Source of the DNA: Beroe ovata
Lineage: Eukaryota > Ctenophora > Nuda > Beroida > Beroidae
Length of the DNA: 16,186 bases
Assembly (NCBI GenBank): GCA_946803715.1
Contig: CAMPET010000183.1
Span: 108,358 to 124,543 of the forward strand
Direction: 5' to 3'
The position numbers were made by a program, and so were the translations under genes. Positions 1-8,324 of this stretch are shown piece by piece. The stretch's first letter is position 1; each line of letters starts with the position of its first letter. Under the pieces are notes generated by a model, which ran no database searches, was not told the DNA's origin, and saw only the letters and a program-made list of their open reading frames with translations.

Positions 1-4
1 CCAT

Positions 5-17
5 TGTGTGTGTGTGT

Positions 18-51
<34 letters not shown>
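5..51. repeat. (TG)n microsatellite
   Basis: Nearly pure TG dinucleotide tract interrupted once by TA. The apparent Cys-Val open frames across it are artefacts of the repeat. Confidence 0.95.
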
Positions 52-53
<2 letters not shown>

Positions 54-1044
54 GGTATATCGGTGGAGACAAAGATCCCCCTATCTTATCTCAAAGAGTT
101 AATACACGTCGAGAGAAGGGGGTATGCGAGGTGTTCGCGCCAAAAATGCCCCCATCTCGCCACGGCTTCCCTCCCCCCAACTTCTCACTTTCACAGGGGG
201 AGCTGTTGATAGCACATTCTTGTGGTGTCATGTGCATGCACGGTGATAATATAGGGTGTCACACACTGTTGCCATGACAACATTCGCAAGTACTGCACGG
301 TTACACAGTCTCAGAACACACGGCACTATTTCTCACTACGAGGTACAACAGTGAAATACTGGGGAAATGGGGAGCACATGGGCTATGATGGACACAGGGG
401 GTGAAGCACACACACACACACTTCACACCACTTTTAACACACCCCCTACTCAACCACACTTCACCACACTTTGGGTGTGAGAAATAGAGTGAGAGAGTGA
501 GAAATAGAGTGATGCCACGAGACTCATGAGGAAACGTGCCACAGGGGTCATTCACTCCCAGCGCACATGCACCACTGTCCTATGTCACATGCATATGCCA
601 CGCCGCATGCTACTGCCCAGTGCCATTGACCCATTCAACATGCCCCTTTTTGTTACATGTTTGAAAAACCCATATCAACTTATTGTCGGGGGTCTGTGAC
701 CAAACATCTAGAGACAGATAACTTCTTATCCAGAATTCACGGCAGTTGGGGCTTCTCACAGTTACACATCACAGGGACTTCATGTCAGAGTGAGTGGGTA
801 CATGGGGTGAAATTGGGGAAAACTGAAAAGTGTAGGAGATTCACAGAGAATGAGGGGGTGATCTGCGAAACACTCAATTGGAGGATAAGAGGGGACACGG
901 GTTTGCGATGATATTGCTATTGACCGATAACATACACTCATGTGCATAATGTATGTCTTGGTAACAGTTACTATGGTAACAGTGATGATCAGGAATTCCA
1001 CTCAGACACATGGTCTTGATAGAGCATGCACTTTGTATCCTCTT
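52..1044. other. Intergenic DNA, no gene seen
   Basis: No frame shows protein-like composition or splice-bounded exons. It holds a short CA tract near 408-421 and a 16-bp direct duplication, GTGAGAAATAGAGTGA, at 477-492 and 497-512. A lone X-box-like palindrome GTTACTATGGTAAC lies at 967-980. Confidence 0.6.
967..980. promoter_or_regulatory. X-box-like palindrome
   Basis: GTTACTATGGTAAC matches the published RFX consensus GTNRCC(N0-3)RGYAAC closely. No gene start is visible beside it, so a regulatory role is inference only. Confidence 0.35.
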
Positions 1045-1102
1045 TTGTGTGTGTGTGTGCGTGTGTGTGTGTTTGTGTGTGTGTGTGTATGTGTGTGTGT
1101 GC
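1045..1102. repeat. (TG)n microsatellite ending at an N
   Basis: Imperfect TG tract with TGCG, TTTG and TATG interruptions. It ends against a single N at 1103, directly upstream of the transposase remnant, so the junction may be an assembly join rather than real contiguity. Confidence 0.9.
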
Positions 1103-1169
1103 NCCAACCCCCCACCTATCCGACTACCAACTTCCCTCCTTCATCACCGACTCCCCTCCCCCAGCCTCA

Positions 1170-2254
1170 CCTTCATCCGTGGTAGAAAGGTTTCCGATCA
1201 AGCCTGCTACGGCGGCTTTGTTTACTCCAAAGATCGAACCCGCCCCAACGGTGACATTTACTGGCAGTGCCGTGACAGGTAGACCTACACACCTCCCTGT
1301 CCTGGCCGCCTGTACACCTTGGGAAAAACCTCTGTGAGAAGAGACCACAACCACCCTCAACCGTCAAGTACGATGCCACAACGTCCACCCCTGGGGACGT
1401 CCTTAGAGACGCCCTTGCTTCCACCCCTGCCGATGTGAAAGCACTCCTTCCTGCCGCTTACCTGCTCAAGAAGCAAGTAAGGCGGTACCGCCAAGTCCTG
1501 GGTGCTGCTCCCTCCTCCCCTTCCACTGCTTCCGACCTCGTCATTCCTGATTCCTACCAAAAGGACTGCCGGTAACCTCTTCCTGCAGTATGACACCACC
1601 ACCCCTGATGGGCACCGAGTCCCCATCTTCTTCACCGACCTTGTCCTTGATGCTGTCAACCAGTCCTCTGTCGACACCATCTTTGCCGACGGGACCTTCA
1701 AATCCTCCCCTCCTCTCTTCACACAAGTTTGGATCCTGCGAGCCAGGATCGACACTTGCAACCTCCCTATCCTCTACGCCCTCCTCGAAGATAAACGCTC
1801 CGTGTCCTATTCCCATGTCCTACAATTCCTCAGCGACCGGTGCCCCCTCCTCAATCCTGTTACCACCGTCTGTGACTTCGAGAAGGCGGAACACAGTGCC
1901 ATATCCCTCGTCTACCCCAACACTACCATCCGGGGCTGCATGTTCCACTTCAACCAAGCACAGATGCGTAAATTCCACAACATCCCTGATTCCTCAACCG
2001 ATGAAGTCCTCAGAGTCCTTCTCTCATCCGTCTACGGGCTCCCCTTCATCCCCATCAATGATGTCATTGATGCTTGGACGGAGCTGAAGACGAGACTGTG
2101 GATAATGTACCCTATTCCTGCCATCACCGACTACGTCAACTACTTCGAGAAGACCTGGTTCTTCTCCTCCTCCTACCCCATCTCCATGTGGAACGTTTCC
2201 TCTGCCGTGGAGCACGACGAGCCTATGACCCAGCAAACACGATTGACTTTTTGA
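1170..2254 (+). pseudogene. Decayed MULE transposase with FLYWCH finger
   Basis: Remnant of a Mutator-like (MULE) DNA transposon transposase, which would cut and move its own element. An N-terminal FLYWCH-type zinc finger reads from about 1178: a Tyr/Phe-rich stretch, then YWQC, a second Cys about nine residues later, GRLYT, and a His-Asn-His pair near 1350. The core reads in one frame at 1502-2254. It has ADGTF with the first catalytic Asp at 1688-1690, VCDFEKAEH with the second at 1874-1876, and the CxxH of GCMFHF. It then reaches the WN that normally precedes an RTxN motif. It is broken: a TAG stop lies inside the finger (about 1279), and frame changes fall near 1366, 1570 and 2170-2210. 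A TTSL segment of the expected RTTN-like motif sits in another frame. Codons are strongly C-ending, unlike the flanking DNA, which fits transfer or recent insertion. No terminal inverted repeats or target duplication were found. Confidence 0.85.
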
Positions 2255-2420
2255 GGAAGATTGGATATTTGTTTTGAACTTTGTGTGAATATTTATGTGG
2301 GATTTTGTGTGGGATTGATCATTATACACTTTATTCATATTCATTAACCGTACACAGTTGTAGTCCACTATCCGCCTAATTACAACTTCACATGCACCAT
2401 TCAGTCTGTTATCGCTAATT

Positions 2421-2551
2421 AGTTGGGTATTCGCGACTTTGGGTATTCAGGGCATGAAGTCGCGAATACCCAACTCGGTAATTACTGTTGGGTATTCGCG
2501 ACGTTGGGTATTCCCGACGTTGGGTATTCTAGAAGTTGGGTATTCCGTACC
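2421..2551. repeat. 16-bp repeat array with inverted copy
   Basis: The 10-mer TTGGGTATTC starts at 2423, 2439, 2488, 2504, 2520 and 2536, spaced 16 bp within each cluster, so the unit is about TTGGGTATTCGCGACG. One copy is inverted (GAATACCCAA at 2464-2473). This creates a perfect 19-bp hairpin between 2421-2439 and 2457-2475 with a 17-nt loop. The array starts about 165 bp after the transposase remnant and could be part of that element's end, but no matching copy is seen on the other side. Confidence 0.9.
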
Positions 2552-2589
2552 CCAATCCACTCATCATGACAATTTGGTACTTTTTTACA

Positions 2590-2997
2590 TTGTACACCAA
2601 TGGACACAATAGACACAATTTGTCCATTTTCGATGTCCAATGGACTTGTTCAATGGACACAATGGACATCGATCTTGTGCATCTGGGTGGACACAATGCA
2701 CATCTACAAATCCGCCCTTGTTGGCGGACATCAAACCGGTAATTCAGTCTAATGGGCACTATGGACAAATATTGACCAATGGACACAGTGGACACAGTGT
2801 GTCCAATACAAATTTACATTGTACACACTTGATACATTGTGTCTATTGGATTCATCGTGTCCACTGAACATAATATGTCCATTGTTCACATGACGTCCAC
2901 TGCACACAATAAAACTATTGTGCACAATGCGTTTATTGGACACAATTTGTCCATCGGGCACAACATGTCCATTGGATACAATACGTCTATTGGGTGT
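2590..2997. repeat. 18-bp satellite array of a near-palindromic unit
   Basis: Ten in-register 18-bp units run from 2814 to 2993, with consensus close to ACACAATATGTCCATTGG. Upstream (2590-2790) the same words GGACACAAT and TGTCCA occur out of register and in both orientations. The core TGTCCA-T-TGGACA is almost palindromic. Because 18 is a multiple of three, a minus-strand frame stays open across 2749-3012 as a degenerate six-residue repeat (for example IVSNGH). I see no start context or splice signal that makes it a gene. Confidence 0.9.
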
Positions 2998-3386
2998 AGT
3001 TAAGTGTTCCACGCCCGGAATTCCGTGTTAAAAAACCGAGGCGATTTCCGAGTCGTTCAGAGTCCGGAAAAAGCATGGGTTGCTCCATGACATGGAAATC
3101 CGTCCCAGCCGATTGGAAATCGAATTAAGATCTTTCACGCGTGTACGTTGGAATTGGATGTATCTAGTGCTTTGCGTGTAATAGGTGTGTAGGTATTGTT
3201 AATTGTACAATGTTAATTGTATCACAGAAAACGCCCAACAGCCGCATAGCATGACCCAAGCTGCTTCATCGACATGAGTTACAGTGTGGCTTTGACAGCA
3301 ATATGAATATGTGGAACAAGTTATTCATGAATGACTAAGCTTAGGACGGCAGTGACACCAGTGTGTCACTCATCGGTTTTGAGGTA
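2998..3386. other. Intergenic spacer, no gene seen
   Basis: No protein-like frame, repeat array or RNA gene recognised. It separates two unrelated 18-bp arrays. Confidence 0.5.
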
Positions 3387-3530
3387 GAACGAAGTTGTGG
3401 TTACACTAAGGTTTTTAGCTAGACTGAGGTTGTTACGCAGATTACTGTTGTTACGTGGACTGAGGTTGTTACGTGGGCTGAGGTTGTTACGTGGTGGGTG
3501 GTTGTTATGTGGATTGTAGATTGAGGATAT
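3387..3530. repeat. 18-bp minisatellite
   Basis: Clear units of about ACTGAGGTTGTTACGTGG start at 3423, 3441, 3459, 3477 and 3495, with degenerate units on both sides. The sequence is unrelated to the 18-bp array at 2814. On the minus strand it reads as a six-residue repeat of the PRNNLS type, which looks like a by-product of the period. Confidence 0.85.
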
Positions 3531-3536
3531 GGGGCN

Positions 3537-3563
3537 ACACACACACACACACACACACACACA
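3537..3563. repeat. (CA)n microsatellite next to an N
   Basis: Pure AC/CA tract directly after a single N at 3536. Confidence 0.95.
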
Positions 3564-3680
3564 TGGTGGAGCATATCACAGGATAACACAGGACGGAGGG
3601 AAGATCATTAGGGATCCCTGTGACAGGGAGATAACATCCATGATATGGGAGAAGGGTGATACGCACAGTTACAGTCAATA

Positions 3681-3788
3681 GTCATAGCAACCGCCATAGC
3701 AACAGTCATAGCAACCACCATAGCAACCACCATAACAACCGCATGCCAACCGCTATAGCAACCGACATAGCAGCCGACATAGCAACGG
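3681..3788. repeat. 12-bp CATAGCAAC minisatellite
   Basis: Nine 12-bp units, consensus RNCATAGCAACC, start at 3681, 3693, 3705, 3717, 3729, 3741, 3753, 3765 and 3777. Each carries CATAGCAAC, the right half of an X-box-like site. A plus-strand frame stays open as a four-residue HSNx repeat, again explained by the period. Confidence 0.9.
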
Positions 3789-4005
3789 ACACGGAACTCG
3801 ATATGGGCGACCGCAAGGAGAGAATTCACGAATCTGGAACAGGTGTATTCGAGAACCAATTGATATCGGTAAGTTGCAGTAGCACTTCACCAATTCCATG
3901 GTGATAGTTCTGACATCACTGTTACCATGACGACACAATTCACTTATTTCACAGTCTGTACCGAGTTACAGAAACAGTATTTATCTCCTGGTAATTTCAT
4001 TATCC

Positions 4006-4020
4006 CACGTGGTTTTATAC
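4006..4020 (+). promoter_or_regulatory. Candidate core promoter of the pepsin-like gene
   Basis: An E-box CACGTG (4006-4011) is followed at once by a TATA-like TTTTATAC (4013-4020). This lies 70-80 bp upstream of the signal-peptide ATG at 4091, a plausible TATA to start-codon distance. The transcription start is not visible. Confidence 0.35.
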
Positions 4021-4090
4021 TCGGACTTGGGACGTGATTTTCACTAAACTCAGACTTTTAACATTCAGATTTGCGTGTACTTTCTTTACG

Positions 4091-5712
4091 ATGCAGAAGC
4101 TAATTTTGTTCTGTACGATCCTACACATCATTCCATTTGCCTACCCGTCCAAATTCCAGAGAGGTAAAACAAGAGAGAGAAAGAGGATTTCACTCTATCG
4201 GATTGAACAATCTTTACATTTTTCAATGCTTTTCCAGGACTGAGTAATCTATCGATATAAAATGAATCACGATCAGCGACTTCATATCTCAGGTGGTGGT
4301 CGTATCACACTCCCCCTCGTCAACAATAACGGCATCCTCTACACCGGGCTGCAGATCTCCACTACAACCACACTCCGCGTTCTCATAAACACGGGGAGTG
4401 CTGATCTCTGGGTACCGGGAGTCGGATGTGATCCAAATATGTGCCACGGAAAAACGTAAGTGTTACCATGACAACACGATAGTGAGTGTCTCCATGACAA
4501 CCCGATAGTGAGTGTCACCATGGCAACACTATAATGAGTGTCACCATGACAACACGACAGTGAGTGTCTAGTGTCTACATGACAACACAATAGTGAGTGT
4601 CTCCATGACAACTCTATAGTGAGTGTCTTCATGACAACATAATAGTGAGTGTCACCATTGTTACAAACCATACCATGACTAAGATTTCTTCTCTCCGCTG
4701 CAGGATATTTGACGGGTCTAAGTCCCCTAGTTACACCCGCACAAACAGAACATTCGTATCAGAGTTTGCGGGATCGAGTGTGATGGGGCGAGTTGGGATT
4801 GATGATGTGAGAATCGGGAATATTCTCATGAAATCACTGGAGTTTGGGGAGGCAGTGAAATCCAGCAGTCCACTCTTGTATCTGTATTACGATGGGTCGC
4901 TAGGATTGGGTGCGTTGCCATGGTTACAGTCAGGAATTTACATAGACCGTGTGATCATCTCCCCCACTCAGTTTGTGTAACGGCCCCTATCAATCAGGTC
5001 CTCAGAGTAAGTCATCAGTGGGAGTTACATTTCTCCAGAGAGTGGCTAATCTAACAGAGAAACCGGTGTTCTACTTGAGTCTCAAGGAGAATACTGGGAG
5101 TTTGACTATAGGTGATGTTGGGAAGTACAGAGGGGACATGGTGTGGAACAAAGTGTTGAGGGCGGAGAGGTGGCAGGTGAGACAAAAACCCTCGCTAAAA
5201 ATATCCTGACTCAGACACGATCAATCGATAACGAAAATCACTGTCTCGTGATTGTTCGTGATCTTTCCCGATAATCTCCTCGACTAACACAGCTCTCACA
5301 GATCCCAGCAGATTCCATATCACTTAATGGAACACGCCTGTGTGACGCACCCTGTCAGATAGAGTTCAACACCGCACTGGAGGTAACCGCAGTACCACAG
5401 GAATACGCTGCAGGACTGTACAAGATACTGGGAGCTGAGGGAACCGAGATCAGTAGTATCCACACAGTGGACTGTGGGAAAGTTGCCACGTTCCCTGATC
5501 TGGTGCTAAGTTTTGGGGGAGGCAGAGAATTTCGTCTCAGTCCTGGGGACTATATCGTGCGACAGAAATGGTGGAAGAGGGATGTGTGCTGGTTGTCGAT
5601 TACTGGCTATGAGGGGATTGATAGATGGGTTATTGGGGCTTCACAGCATCAGACACTACATGTGGTGTATAACTGGGGGGAGAAAAGTGTGGGAATTGCA
5701 CATGCAATGTGA
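4091..5712 (+). CDS. Secreted pepsin-family (A1) protein, predicted inactive
   Basis: Proposed exons: 4091-4163, 4293-4455, 4704-4922, 4972-5176 and 5302-5712, giving 356 residues. All phases agree and all introns are GT-AG. Residues 1-16 or so form a signal peptide (MQKLILFCTILHIIPFAYP), so the product is likely secreted or lysosomal. The bilobed aspartic-protease fold is recognisable. Lobe 1 has DLWVP, the CDPNMC loop disulfide, a flap region FAGSS and DGSLGLG. Lobe 2 has VFYLSL, GSLTIGDV, CDAPC, PDLVLSFGG, DYIV, WVIGA and a C-terminal VGIAHA. Both catalytic motifs are altered: DTGS reads NTGS (Asn at about 4390), and the second DTGT reads NTAL (Asn at 5368-5370). The flap Tyr reads Phe. 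Family knowledge says both Asps are essential, so protease activity is not expected. A binding role is inference. Only about nine residues separate the signal peptide from the mature fold, so the usual propeptide seems absent. The 4923-4971 intron is only 49 bp with a weak donor. The splice into 4293 is chosen because the stronger acceptor at 4239-4241 leads to an in-frame stop. Confidence 0.82.
4460..4664. repeat. 26-bp minisatellite filling an intron
   Basis: Units start at 4460, 4486, 4512, 4538, 4564 (33 bp, with a 7-bp insertion), 4597, 4623 and a partial one at 4649. The unit is about GTGTCACCATGACAAC plus ATAGTGA. The array begins four bases after the donor at 4456 and covers most of the 248-bp intron of the pepsin-like gene. 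Each full unit carries an X-box-like CCATGACAAC core. Confidence 0.93.
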
Positions 5713-6216
5713 ACAATGTGCACAGTACACATGCAGTACACATGCAGTGTAGTAATTGTGTGAGCATACTGAATACTCCACACAAAACAGAGCGATATCG
5801 TTAACTGCGATGCAGTTTTATACTTTGTTCAGCATTTGTTTGATTTTTTTGTGCATTGTAACTTATTTTTCATTGTCATTGTTTTTTTTCCATATAAAAT
5901 TCCCTAAACTTTCAAGTCCCGACTCCTGACTGTGTCACACTCCCTCACATTTGACATGATCGTGCTTGTACCCTCGCCGCGACCCTGTAGCACTGAGTTA
6001 ATGTACTGAATTAAAGTACACACAGCTAATAATCCCTGGGGTAGAGCCCCCTTCCTCTATTTAACTAAGTAATACCACGTGCTAATTCATGTTACCAGGG
6101 TAACTTCCTGGGCTACGGAATTATTCCACGTGTGTAGTAATTTGCAAGCAGATTGTTCCTAGGTGCAGTACTGAATGTGCGTGCTTACTACCCTCCGGGG
6201 AACTGGAGTTCTCCTG
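5713..6216. other. Downstream of the pepsin-like gene, no gene seen
   Basis: T-rich stretch at 5815-5900 with no AATAAA. TATAAA at 5893-5898 is a possible variant poly(A) signal for the upstream gene. A short duplication AGTACACATGC occurs near 5725-5750. Confidence 0.45.
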
Positions 6217-6308
6217 CCAATCAGAGCACTTAAAACTCGTCACGTGACCTGAATCAACCAATCAGGAAACTCGTAACTACCAACTCACAGTCGAGTTGCC
6301 ATGACAAC
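6217..6308. promoter_or_regulatory. CCAAT / E-box cluster with X-box
   Basis: CCAAT at 6217-6221, palindromic TCACGTGA at 6240-6247, CCAAT at 6258-6262 and an X-box-like GTTGCCATGACAAC at 6295-6308. CCAAT (NF-Y), E-box and X-box (RFX) sites are known to co-occur in animal promoters. No transcript start or first exon could be placed beside it. Confidence 0.35.
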
Positions 6309-6388
6309 CAGGTTTATTGGGATTGAGCGATGACTGATGTAACTACTCACACGATTATTCTGTCCAATTTTCTCACAGGTAGCATCGC

Positions 6389-6458
6389 CCCTACATAATT
6401 TTGGACGCTGAATCCATTCAAGGTGGAATTTTTGGTCTATCTGGCTTCCCTGAGGCGT
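6389..6458. repeat. 70-bp module, copy 1
   Basis: Aligns without gaps to 6739-6808 with 63 of 70 bases identical. The shared frame reads ILDAESI, then GGIFGLS and FPEA in both copies. Here it stops (TGA) right after the module. Confidence 0.8.
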
Positions 6459-6738
6459 GAAAAGTAACCTAACTCGTAAACACGATGCCAGTACCAGTGT
6501 ACACTATAATTCAAAATTTCGTCCACTTGCGAAGGCGATAGCTCAAAAATTGCTTAAAATTTGAATTCTACGGCCAAAAATACGCTAGGAACACCAAATC
6601 CCACCATTTTCCTGCAAAAATTTTTTTGGGTGTCTTGTGGCTTGGTCCAATTCGGGATATCTGAGTGTGGATTACATTTTTTTCGATCACAAATACGACG
6701 AAATTTTTTTGTCCGATTCCGATGTAAAGACCATTGTT

Positions 6739-6808
6739 CCCCATGTAATTTTGGATGCTGAATCCATTCGAGGTGGAATTTTCGGTCTATCTTGCTTCCC
6801 TGAGGCGT
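6739..6808. repeat. 70-bp module, copy 2
   Basis: Direct repeat of 6389-6458, exactly 350 bp downstream. Here it sits inside an open plus-strand frame (6637-6837) that ends shortly after. It could be a duplicated exon or a fragment of a dispersed repeat. The family is not recognised. Confidence 0.8.
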
Positions 6809-7025
6809 ACAGTTCTACCCTTTCCATCAGCAACTGACGCGCAGCAACACATTGTAGTCACACCAATAGATCCACGGCTTTTCCGTGAGAAAACCATTTT
6901 AAATACTTGTTCCGACACACACACATTGTTCGATACCAATCATTTTGATTGGTTTGATCCAGGGTGTTCTCACAGACCCTGCTCTCGATCAGGTCTGAAA
7001 TATTTGATTGACCTCNTCATTTCAG

Positions 7026-7123
7026 TGATCTTCTGGGTGAAACGCGTTGGGATTGTGGTGTGACTGTCCAAATCCTGGATATTATTGAGGAAAATCAGAG
7101 CAAATTGGAAATCAAGTGCATGG
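7026..7123 (+). CDS. Candidate internal exon, unknown gene
   Basis: Bounded by an acceptor (TCATTTCAG to 7025) and a consensus donor GTAAGT at 7124. The phase is one base in and one base out, and the 32 complete codons have no stop. The reading contains GETRWDCGV, then QILDIIEENQ and LEIKCM, a soluble-protein composition. If joined to 7865-7974 it gives IKCMGNGAGDLLEF, faintly like the glycine-rich first motif of class I SAM-dependent methyltransferases. That is a weak resemblance, not an identification. A single N at 7016 just upstream hampers placing the preceding exon. Confidence 0.4.
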
Positions 7124-7129
7124 GTAAGT

Positions 7130-7178
7130 TGTGTGTGTTTGTGTGTGTGTGTGCGTGTGTGTGTGTGTCTGTGTGTGG
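7130..7178. repeat. (TG)n microsatellite
   Basis: Imperfect TG tract beginning a few bases after the donor site at 7124. Confidence 0.9.
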
Positions 7179-7519
7179 GAGAATGGGTCAAGGAGGGTAC
7201 TTTCTGAGACGAAAATAGGAGAGGGAGATAATTAATATTCGGTGTGAGAAAATCCCGACCAATGAGCTTGTGGGGTAACAAATCATTGATATTGAGTGTG
7301 GATATGATAACAAACACTCAGTTTGTACTCTGTGTGATATCGAAGAAGATACGAACATCGACTGACACACAGTCCACAGACACACATCTCAAGACACGTG
7401 AATTGGTCCGGTTACCATAAGGAAAAAAGGAACTGGAATTAATTAAACGGGGGAAGGAACTCAGAAATTAGTATATTTGAGAGAGGGTAATCTCCACAAT
7501 GAGGTAATTCTCCTCACTG

Positions 7520-7573
7520 ATTGGCTGATTCAATTTCCCGTCCTCTGATTGGTAAGATTTGAATTATTATAGC
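7520..7573. promoter_or_regulatory. Paired CCAAT boxes with TATA-like element
   Basis: Reverse CCAAT (ATTGG) at 7520-7524 and 7548-7552, each in the context CTGATTGG, followed by ATTATTATAG near 7564-7573. This is promoter-like, but no assigned gene starts here. Confidence 0.3.
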
Positions 7574-7785
7574 AGGATATAACAGAGGAATGTTACTAGA
7601 CCACTAGAGAACCGAAATCCGGGAAGAGCCATGCGAAATTCAATCAGGATTACGAGAACTGGTGATGTAAGATCTGGGGAATCTCTGGGGAATTGGAGAT
7701 GGTTTCTCACAGAGTGTGTGGGATTATTTCAAAATATTGATAACTTCTAAAACCCTGCATCTCTGTAGTCATGGTAACTGGTCAC

Positions 7786-7820
7786 GTTACCATGGTTACC
7801 ATGGTTACCATGGTAACATG
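7786..7820. repeat. Tandem GTTACCATG X-box array
   Basis: Nine-bp units GTTACCATG repeated three times and ending in the perfect 14-bp palindrome GTTACCATGGTAAC (7804-7817). It lies about 45 bp before the candidate exon at 7865. Confidence 0.85.
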
Positions 7821-7864
7821 GTTTTAAGTCACTGCCCAACATCCGTGTAGGAAGCGAGGGACAG

Positions 7865-7974
7865 GAAATGGAGCGGGGGATCTGCTAGAGTTCATTACTC
7901 GTCGTTATGGTTACAGTGGGTCACATGCTATTCTCCATGACATGGGGCTGAGTCAATTAAGTGATTATCACTAA
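7865..7974 (+). CDS. Candidate exon (possibly terminal), unknown gene
   Basis: Acceptor GGGACAG ends at 7864. An earlier AG at 7850 is possible in another phase. The reading is protein-like: GNGAGDLLEFITRRYGYSG, then HAILHDMGLSQLSDYH and a TAA at 7972-7974. The phase fits the donor of 7026-7123. No poly(A) signal follows closely, and alternative donors inside it (ACA|GTGGGT, TTAA|GTGATT) would extend the gene to later exons. The family is not recognised. The best evidence is composition plus matching phase. Confidence 0.4.
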
Positions 7975-8022
7975 TTGATATGTCATTATGATATCGGTCT
8001 ATAGATGGATTGATTGTATCAG

Positions 8023-8133
8023 GGTGCGGTCCCAGCATCAATCAATCTCTGTCATCTCGACTCCCTATTGCAGATTTCTCAATATGACAAACAAGACCAC
8101 CCCACCTTGTGTTTACAGGGAGGGGAGATACAG
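8023..8133 (+). CDS. Coding-like segment, unresolved
   Basis: After an AG at 8021-8022 the frame reads GAVPASIN, then HLDSLLQISQYDKQDHP and LCLQGGEIQ, before running into a CAAA-rich simple repeat from about 8134. A second strong acceptor (CCCTATTGCAG) lies inside, ending near 8073. No convincing donor closes the segment and a second frame also looks plausible. It may belong with 7865-7974 or be chance. Confidence 0.22.
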
Positions 8134-8324
8134 ATAAACACACAAACAAACAAACATACAAACAAACACGTCTCTCCAACTTTCGCACACCTTTTGAACA
8201 CTCCCACAGCTTTTCTCACCAAAACGAACACCAAAGTGCATGTGTTTCTGTACATGTGTATCTAACCACGTGGTGAGATATTGGTGCTTGTTCCTCTCCT
8301 CCTATCACGTAACCATGGTAACAG

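Noticed and set aside
6-277. Cys-Val-rich open frames at the window start
   Set aside because: They are the TG microsatellite read as codons; no splice or start context.
1357-1816. Minus-strand open frames of 134 and 91 residues
   Set aside because: Shadows of the MULE transposase, whose plus-strand reading has clear family motifs.
2421-3788. CRISPR array
   Set aside because: Repeats are directly adjacent with no unique spacers of constant length, and the genome is eukaryotic.
7026-7123. GUCD1-like protein suggested by the WDCG motif
   Set aside because: Only the WDCG core agrees; the residues that follow do not match that family as I know it, so the name was not used.
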